Part shown: positions 5,860 through 8,718 of the stretch, in pieces
Position numbering within the stretch: position 1 is the first letter of the stretch
How the letters are laid out: each line of letters opens with the position of its first letter
The notes under the pieces: generated by a model
Told to the model about the DNA's origin: nothing
The model's input: the letters and a program-made list of their open reading frames with translations, nothing else
The model's database searches: none
From: Thermoplasmata archaeon
Lineage (GTDB): Archaea > Thermoplasmatota > Thermoplasmata > Thermoplasmatales > Thermoplasmataceae
Assembly: GCA_021802365.1 (NCBI GenBank)
Contig: JAKAAJ010000048.1
Location: 1-8,718 of the forward strand
Direction of reading: 5' to 3'
DNA: 8,718 nucleotides
Made by a program: the position numbers and the translations under genes

Positions 5860-7042
5860 TCTTTGATAGGACAGACTTCAAGGAGTCTGCATTTTCGTTT
5901 TCAGGAGATCTTGCTGCCTCTTTTACAGCAAGAATGTATGGCCTGAGTATCTTCCTTGAGATGGAGCCGCTCATAGCAGAAAGGACCTCTGAGGGGTCCC
6001 CACCTTCCCTTATAGCAGAAAGTGCTTTCTGGGCCTCTCTGGCAGCTAGCCTTTCAGAATATTTCATGTAAGACTCAACAAGATGGTCCATCTCGAGTTC
6101 CCTCATCTTTTCCATAATTACCTTCAATTGCTCTTCAACGATCTGCCGAGCCTTTATTATTTCTTCTTTTTTTATCTCAATATTTGTCCTGATAATGGCC
6201 TCCAGATCACTGAATGTATAAAGATATATGTTATTCAGGTCGGCCACTTTTGTTTCGATATTGCATGGATTTGATACATCCAGAAGAATCAACTCTCTTG
6301 AACCTGATATACTAATTATATCTGATTCCTCGATGATGGGCCTCGATGATGTTGTTGCCGTGATTATCACATCATTTTCAAGGATCGCCTCTCTCAGGTC
6401 GGATATATCAAGATATCTGCAGCCATTCTCTGAGGCAAGGGCAGCTCCAGTTTCTTCATTCCTTCCCATCAGAGAAATAGTTAGTCTTTTATCGGATGTA
6501 AGGTACTTCAAGATCTTTGTGGCTATCTTTCCGGTTCCAATAAGAAGAATCCTTTTTCCTTCCAGACTGTGCTTCTCTTTTAAGAGGTCTATGGATATGT
6601 GTGCGATGGATGTCTTTCCTTTCGAGATCCCTGTGTCGGTCCTCACCTTCTTTCCTACGAAAATTGCCATGCGGAAAATCTGCTGAAGCATTTTATCAAG
6701 GCTTCCAGACTCTGAGGCTTTCGTGAACGCAGATTTTACCTGGGAGAGAATCTCACTTTCCCCAACGGAAAGGGAGTCTAGCCCCGAGGCAACCAGGATT
6801 AAATGTTTAATTGCCTCTTTTCCCTGAAGATACCTATATCCTGGAGGTATATTATCAAAAGGTGGCTGTGAGTTCTCTATGAAGTAATATTCGAGCCTGT
6901 TGCAGGTTTTCAACTGGACAAAATGTGGGCCATTCAGCAACCCATTGAAGAATCCTGATATTGATGCCTCAAATATTAATGCATTTTGAAGCGCCGAAGG
7001 ATCATCATTGAAGCTCCATGAAACCACACCAATTTCGCTCAT
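5843..7042 (-). CDS. hemA: Glutamyl-tRNA reductase
   Basis: NADPH-dependent enzyme that reduces glutamyl-tRNA(Glu) to glutamate-1-semialdehyde, the committed step of C5 tetrapyrrole synthesis. From the chosen ATG it is 399 residues. The catalytic motif LKTCNRLEYY puts the nucleophilic cysteine at residue 47, close to the experimentally known C48/C50 of other enzymes. LDSLSVGESEILSQVK (about 89-104) is the conserved substrate-domain motif; ILLIGTGKIA (about 165-174) is the NADPH Rossmann turn; and a long helical spine plus dimerisation domain forms the C-terminus. Start choice: the frame stays open to a GTG at 7129 and an ATG at 7084, but TATA-like sequence lies inside those extensions. Only the ATG at 7042 has an SD-like GTGAT (six-base spacing), starts near the family's usual VVGLxHxTAP position and gives normal cysteine numbering. 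The 14 extra residues from 7084 would include a CRSC. The hemA and hemL ends overlap tail to tail. Confidence 0.95.
   Translation of the reverse strand: MSEIGVVSWSFNDDPSALQNALIFEASISGFFNGLLNGPHFVQLKTCNRLEYYFIENSQPPFDNIPPGYRYLQGKEAIKHLILVASGLDSLSVGESEILSQVKSAFTKASESGSLDKMLQQIFRMAIFVGKKVRTDTGISKGKTSIAHISIDLLKEKHSLEGKRILLIGTGKIATKILKYLTSDKRLTISLMGRNEETGAALASENGCRYLDISDLREAILENDVIITATTSSRPIIEESDIISISGSRELILLDVSNPCNIETKVADLNNIYLYTFSDLEAIIRTNIEIKKEEIIKARQIVEEQLKVIMEKMRELEMDHLVESYMKYSERLAAREAQKALSAIREGGDPSEVLSAMSGSISRKILRPYILAVKEAARSPENENADSLKSVLSKIRDTS
5872..5902 (+). terminator. Possible stem-loop and T-runs after hemL
   Basis: CAGACT (5872-5877) and AGTCTG (5884-5889) form a perfect six-base stem around a six-base loop. 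ATTTTCGTTTTC follows at 5891-5902, giving two T4 runs on the + strand. It begins 13 bases after the hemL stop, a plausible place to end that transcript, although the DNA also encodes the hemA C-terminus on the other strand. Archaeal termination relies mainly on T-runs; the hairpin may be coincidental. Confidence 0.35.
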
Positions 7043-7087
7043 CAACCTATCACAACTTCTGCAAGTGCTTATTCCATATCGCATTCT

Positions 7088-7097
7088 GAATATATAA
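7088..7097 (-). promoter_or_regulatory. TATA-like element proximal to hemA
   Basis: Minus-strand TTATATATTC lies about 50 bases before ATG 7042, predicting a leader of roughly 25 bases with an SD-like GTGAT. A second box, GTATATATCC (7108-7117), is centred about 29 bases before the alternative ATG 7084 and would suit a leaderless start there. Both lie within the codons of the longest open frame, arguing against the GTG at 7129. Confidence 0.45.
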
Positions 7098-7193
7098 TCT
7101 AAGTGAGGGATATATACTGAAATATTCACTCAGAAAAGGAAAATGCATATTCAGGACGTTAAAGATTTTTAGAAATGAGCAAATATCCTTTCA

Positions 7194-7766
7194 ATGACAC
7201 AGAATGAGACCGAAAGAAAAGCATTAGTAATAATTGATCTGCAAAAAGGGATTGCCTCAATGAATACATCCCCGCACCCAGCCAGTGAGGTTCTGGAAAA
7301 TGCCGGCAGATTGGCCAGGAAATGCAGGGAAAAGAATATTCCTGTTGTTGCTGTAAGGGTAACTGGGCCAATGGACATTATGCTCCATCCAAAGGTCGAC
7401 GGAAATGCGTCTTCATTTTCACGAGGCGAAAGATCTGCTGACTGGGATCAGTATGTGGACCAACTGGGAATAGAGAATGGGGACATCCTCATTACAAAGC
7501 ACCAGTGGGGTGCTTTTTATTGCACAGATCTCGATCTACAATTGAGGAGAAGAAAAATTGACACCATAATTCTATGCGGAATAGCAACTACCTACGGGGT
7601 AGAGAGTACAGCAAGATTTGCATATGAATATGGCTATAACCAGATTTTTGTGGAGGATGCCATGTCCGATATGTCAGCGGAGGCTCATGAAGCCAGCTTA
7701 AAGTTCGTGCTCTCAAGGATGGGTATAATTAGGAAAACCGATGAAGCAATCAAGATGCTGGATTGA
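7194..7766 (+). CDS. Isochorismatase-family (YecD-like) protein lacking the catalytic cysteine
   Basis: Alpha/beta protein of the isochorismatase-like / cysteine hydrolase superfamily, 190 residues. ALVIIDLQKGI (10-20) supplies the conserved Asp (D15) and LITKHQWGAF (99-108) the conserved Lys (K102) of the usual Asp-Lys-Cys triad. In LCGIATTYGVESTAR (127-141), the position that carries the nucleophilic Cys in nicotinamidases and amidohydrolases is G135. E. coli YecD-like proteins also have Gly there, as I recall, and true isochorismatases too lack a nucleophilic Cys, so this is a recognised subgroup rather than a broken gene. Substrate unknown; thiol-based amide hydrolysis is not expected. 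The start is the first ATG after an in-frame TGA (7176-7178) and has no SD; the AT-rich GATTTTTAGA (7164-7173) could be a TATA element at leaderless spacing. It diverges from hemA across a 151-bp gap. A hairpin covers its stop codon. Confidence 0.88.
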   Translation: MTQNETERKALVIIDLQKGIASMNTSPHPASEVLENAGRLARKCREKNIPVVAVRVTGPMDIMLHPKVDGNASSFSRGERSADWDQYVDQLGIENGDILITKHQWGAFYCTDLDLQLRRRKIDTIILCGIATTYGVESTARFAYEYGYNQIFVEDAMSDMSAEAHEASLKFVLSRMGIIRKTDEAIKMLD

Positions 7767-7783
7767 TTAAACTTAATTAATCC
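7760..7783 (+). repeat. Inverted repeat over the stop codon of the YecD-like gene
   Basis: GGATTGATTAA (7760-7770) and TTAATTAATCC (7773-7783) are near-perfect reverse complements. The single mismatch would be a G-U pair in RNA. With the innermost A-T pair opened, it makes a ten-pair, four-base-loop hairpin containing the TGA stop. It could protect the 3' end of the mRNA, help termination, or be a dyad protein site. There is no T-run straight after it, so it is not a classical intrinsic terminator. Confidence 0.45.
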
Positions 7784-7856
7784 AACCCATCATAAGAAAA
7801 GAGTATATTCAGATGCCAAGGAAAAATAGCCTCCTGTATAAGGTTAAATTGTATCC

Positions 7857-7866
7857 CTTATATATG
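7857..7866 (+). promoter_or_regulatory. TATA-like element upstream of the DedA gene
   Basis: CTTATATATG is centred about 43 bases before ATG 7905. If used, transcription would start near 7888 and leave a leader of about 17 bases with no evident SD. AAGGTTAAATTG (7840-7851) is a weaker alternative. The rest of the 138-bp gap (7767-7904) shows only the stop-codon hairpin and a doubtful 26-codon ORF. Confidence 0.35.
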
Positions 7867-7904
7867 CATGATTTCATAGGAACCTATTCATAGTGTAAAG
7901 AAAA

Positions 7905-8597
7905 ATGATCACAATATCATACCTGATTTCCATAATTCTTGGGAGGTCTGGCCCAATACACAATCTTGTAGTAAATTACGGTTACACTGGAATTGGCATC
8001 CTGATGATGCTGGAATCAGCCTCTTTGCCTATTCCCAGCGAAGTCATACTACCACTTTCCGGGCAGTATATACACCTAGGCATTCTTAATTTTCCGGGAG
8101 TGCTTCTTGTAGCTCTACTGGGTGGACTGGTTGGATTTTCAATAGACTATTTCATTGCCTATTTTCTGGGGAAGGATGTAATATACAACCATCTCCATAT
8201 ATTTCATTTAAAAAAAGAATCTGTGGAGAATTTTGAAACCTGGTTCGAAAAAAACGGTTCTTTTGCGGTTTTCATAATACGTATGGTTCCAGGGGTAAGA
8301 GGACTGATAAGTCTGGTAGCAGGATTTGCAAAAATGGACCTTAAAAAATTCTATCTCTTCTCATTCCTTGGCTCACTGGTATGGGATACTCTCCTAATCA
8401 TCTTCGGATACTACGCATTTTCTGGGAGCCTCACATCCATAATTGAGTATGTGGCCATACTTTTACTCGTTCTCTATCTGATATATGTATTGCTGATGAG
8501 AAACGTTAAAAAAACTGTTTCAAAAGAGAAAAGGGCTGGGAATTCAACCAAAGATGATCCCAAAGAAAATGAAAGCAAGCAGATTCAGAACCATTAA
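7905..8597 (+). CDS. DedA-family (SNARE-associated/VTT domain) membrane protein
   Basis: Integral membrane protein of the DedA superfamily; members act in membrane homeostasis, and some bacterial ones flip undecaprenyl phosphate or phosphatidylethanolamine. The substrate here, in an archaeal membrane, is unknown. Family motifs in order: the re-entrant segment with LESASLPIPSEVILPLSG (36-53, acidic residues E37 and E46); GLVGFSIDYFIAYFLGK (74-90); the second re-entrant loop RMVPGVRGLISLVAGFAKM (126-144), with paired arginines R126 and R132; then LFSFLGSLVWDTLLIIFGYY (151-170). A final helix at about 178-198 is followed by a hydrophilic tail of some 30 residues rich in Lys, Glu, Asn and Asp (199-230), probably cytoplasmic and disordered. 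The start is the first ATG after an in-frame TAA at 7896; no SD. It stands alone, with no partner evident from its neighbours. Confidence 0.93.
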   Translation: MITISYLISIILGRSGPIHNLVVNYGYTGIGILMMLESASLPIPSEVILPLSGQYIHLGILNFPGVLLVALLGGLVGFSIDYFIAYFLGKDVIYNHLHIFHLKKESVENFETWFEKNGSFAVFIIRMVPGVRGLISLVAGFAKMDLKKFYLFSFLGSLVWDTLLIIFGYYAFSGSLTSIIEYVAILLLVLYLIYVLLMRNVKKTVSKEKRAGNSTKDDPKENESKQIQNH

Positions 8598-8601
8598 ATT
8601 G
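8592..8601 (+). promoter_or_regulatory. TATA-like element for the gene at the right edge
   Basis: CATTAAATTG spans -32 to -23 from ATG 8624, ideal leaderless spacing. It overlaps the DedA stop codon (8595-8597), so the two genes are packed tightly but could be transcribed separately. Confidence 0.45.
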
Positions 8602-8623
8602 TAAGAGCATCATATACTGATTG

Positions 8624-8718
8624 ATGACTGCCAGTACTGAAGTGGCTTCCGATCTGGAAAACTTATACCGGAATGTTAGAAAGAGGACCTTGGATCTTGT
8701 CAAACCCCTTACAAGGGA
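8624..8718 (+). CDS. N-terminus of a possible DinB_2/EgtB-like protein (3' truncated)
   Basis: An ATG 26 bases after the DedA stop opens a frame that runs off the window: 31 codons and two bases. The start has no SD but has a TATA-like element at leaderless spacing. After a short lead (MTASTEVASDLE) comes LYRNVRKRTLDLVKPLTR, which resembles the opening helix of the DinB_2 domain of EgtB-like enzymes (pattern YRxVRxRTxxLxxPL). EgtB joins the sulfur to trimethylhistidine in ergothioneine synthesis; related DinB/FGE-sulfatase proteins have other roles. With only the first helix visible, no iron ligand can be seen, so the family is a guess. That a gene starts here is more secure than its identity. 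Confidence 0.5.
   Translation, partial: MTASTEVASDLENLYRNVRKRTLDLVKPLTR

Noticed and set aside
6228..6686. 152-codon ORF on the plus strand
   Set aside because: It lies entirely within hemA on the opposite strand, shows no recognisable motif and has composition explained by the antisense of a confident gene.
7159..7378. Two minus-strand ORFs of about 70 codons over the YecD-like gene
   Set aside because: Both are antisense to a confident coding region, lack motifs and start signals, and cover only its 5' part.
7813..7893. 26-codon ORF (begins MPRKNSLLYK) upstream of dedA
   Set aside because: No SD, no TATA-like element at leaderless spacing, and no recognisable character; probably chance in an intergenic gap.
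1..8718. A new defence or mobile system hidden in the window
   Set aside because: The genes are respiratory, nucleotide, haem, glycan and membrane functions with intact frames. No nuclease, integrase, transposase, toxin pair or repeat array was seen.

Overview
The window looks like chromosome from a moderately AT-rich archaeon, most likely of the Thermoplasmatales group. Free-standing genes have ATG starts with no Shine-Dalgarno (SD) sequence, and several have an AT-rich TATA-like element 20-30 bases upstream, the archaeal leaderless arrangement. Genes inside the operon instead carry GGAGGTG or GGTGAT sites. AGG/AGA arginine and ATA isoleucine codons are common. The taxon is inferred from style and gene content, not from a marker gene.

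Region 1 (1-2602, +) is a succinate dehydrogenase / fumarate reductase operon. It holds the C-terminal two thirds or less of the flavoprotein SdhA (cut by the window edge), the iron-sulfur subunit SdhB, a five-helix membrane subunit, and a 61-residue two-helix membrane protein. SdhB and the membrane subunit resemble the actinobacterial 'Sdh1' type rather than the classical haem-b SdhC/SdhD pair. The membrane subunit keeps the Cys/His positions I would consider for a membrane Fe-S centre.

Region 2 (2605-4517) has a dCMP deaminase on the minus strand, ending two bases from the sdh operon. A 197-bp AT-rich gap follows, containing a nine-codon ORF with a perfect SD. Then comes a membrane-bound family-2 glycosyltransferase of the egghead-like type on the plus strand.

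Region 3 (4579-7042) is a convergent pair for the C5 route to tetrapyrroles: hemL (glutamate-1-semialdehyde aminomutase, +) and hemA (glutamyl-tRNA reductase, -). They overlap tail to tail by 17 bp. Together they turn glutamyl-tRNA into 5-aminolevulinate.

Region 4 (7194-8718, +) has a YecD-like member of the isochorismatase family with glycine where the nucleophilic cysteine normally sits, a DedA-family membrane protein with a highly charged tail, and the first 31 codons of a gene running off the window. Its N-terminus resembles DinB_2/EgtB-type proteins.

I found no tRNA, rRNA, CRISPR array, insertion sequence or phage gene. Most of this is housekeeping. The features most worth a second look are the Sdh1-like membrane module in an archaeon, the SD-driven mini-ORF, and the Cys-less hydrolase.
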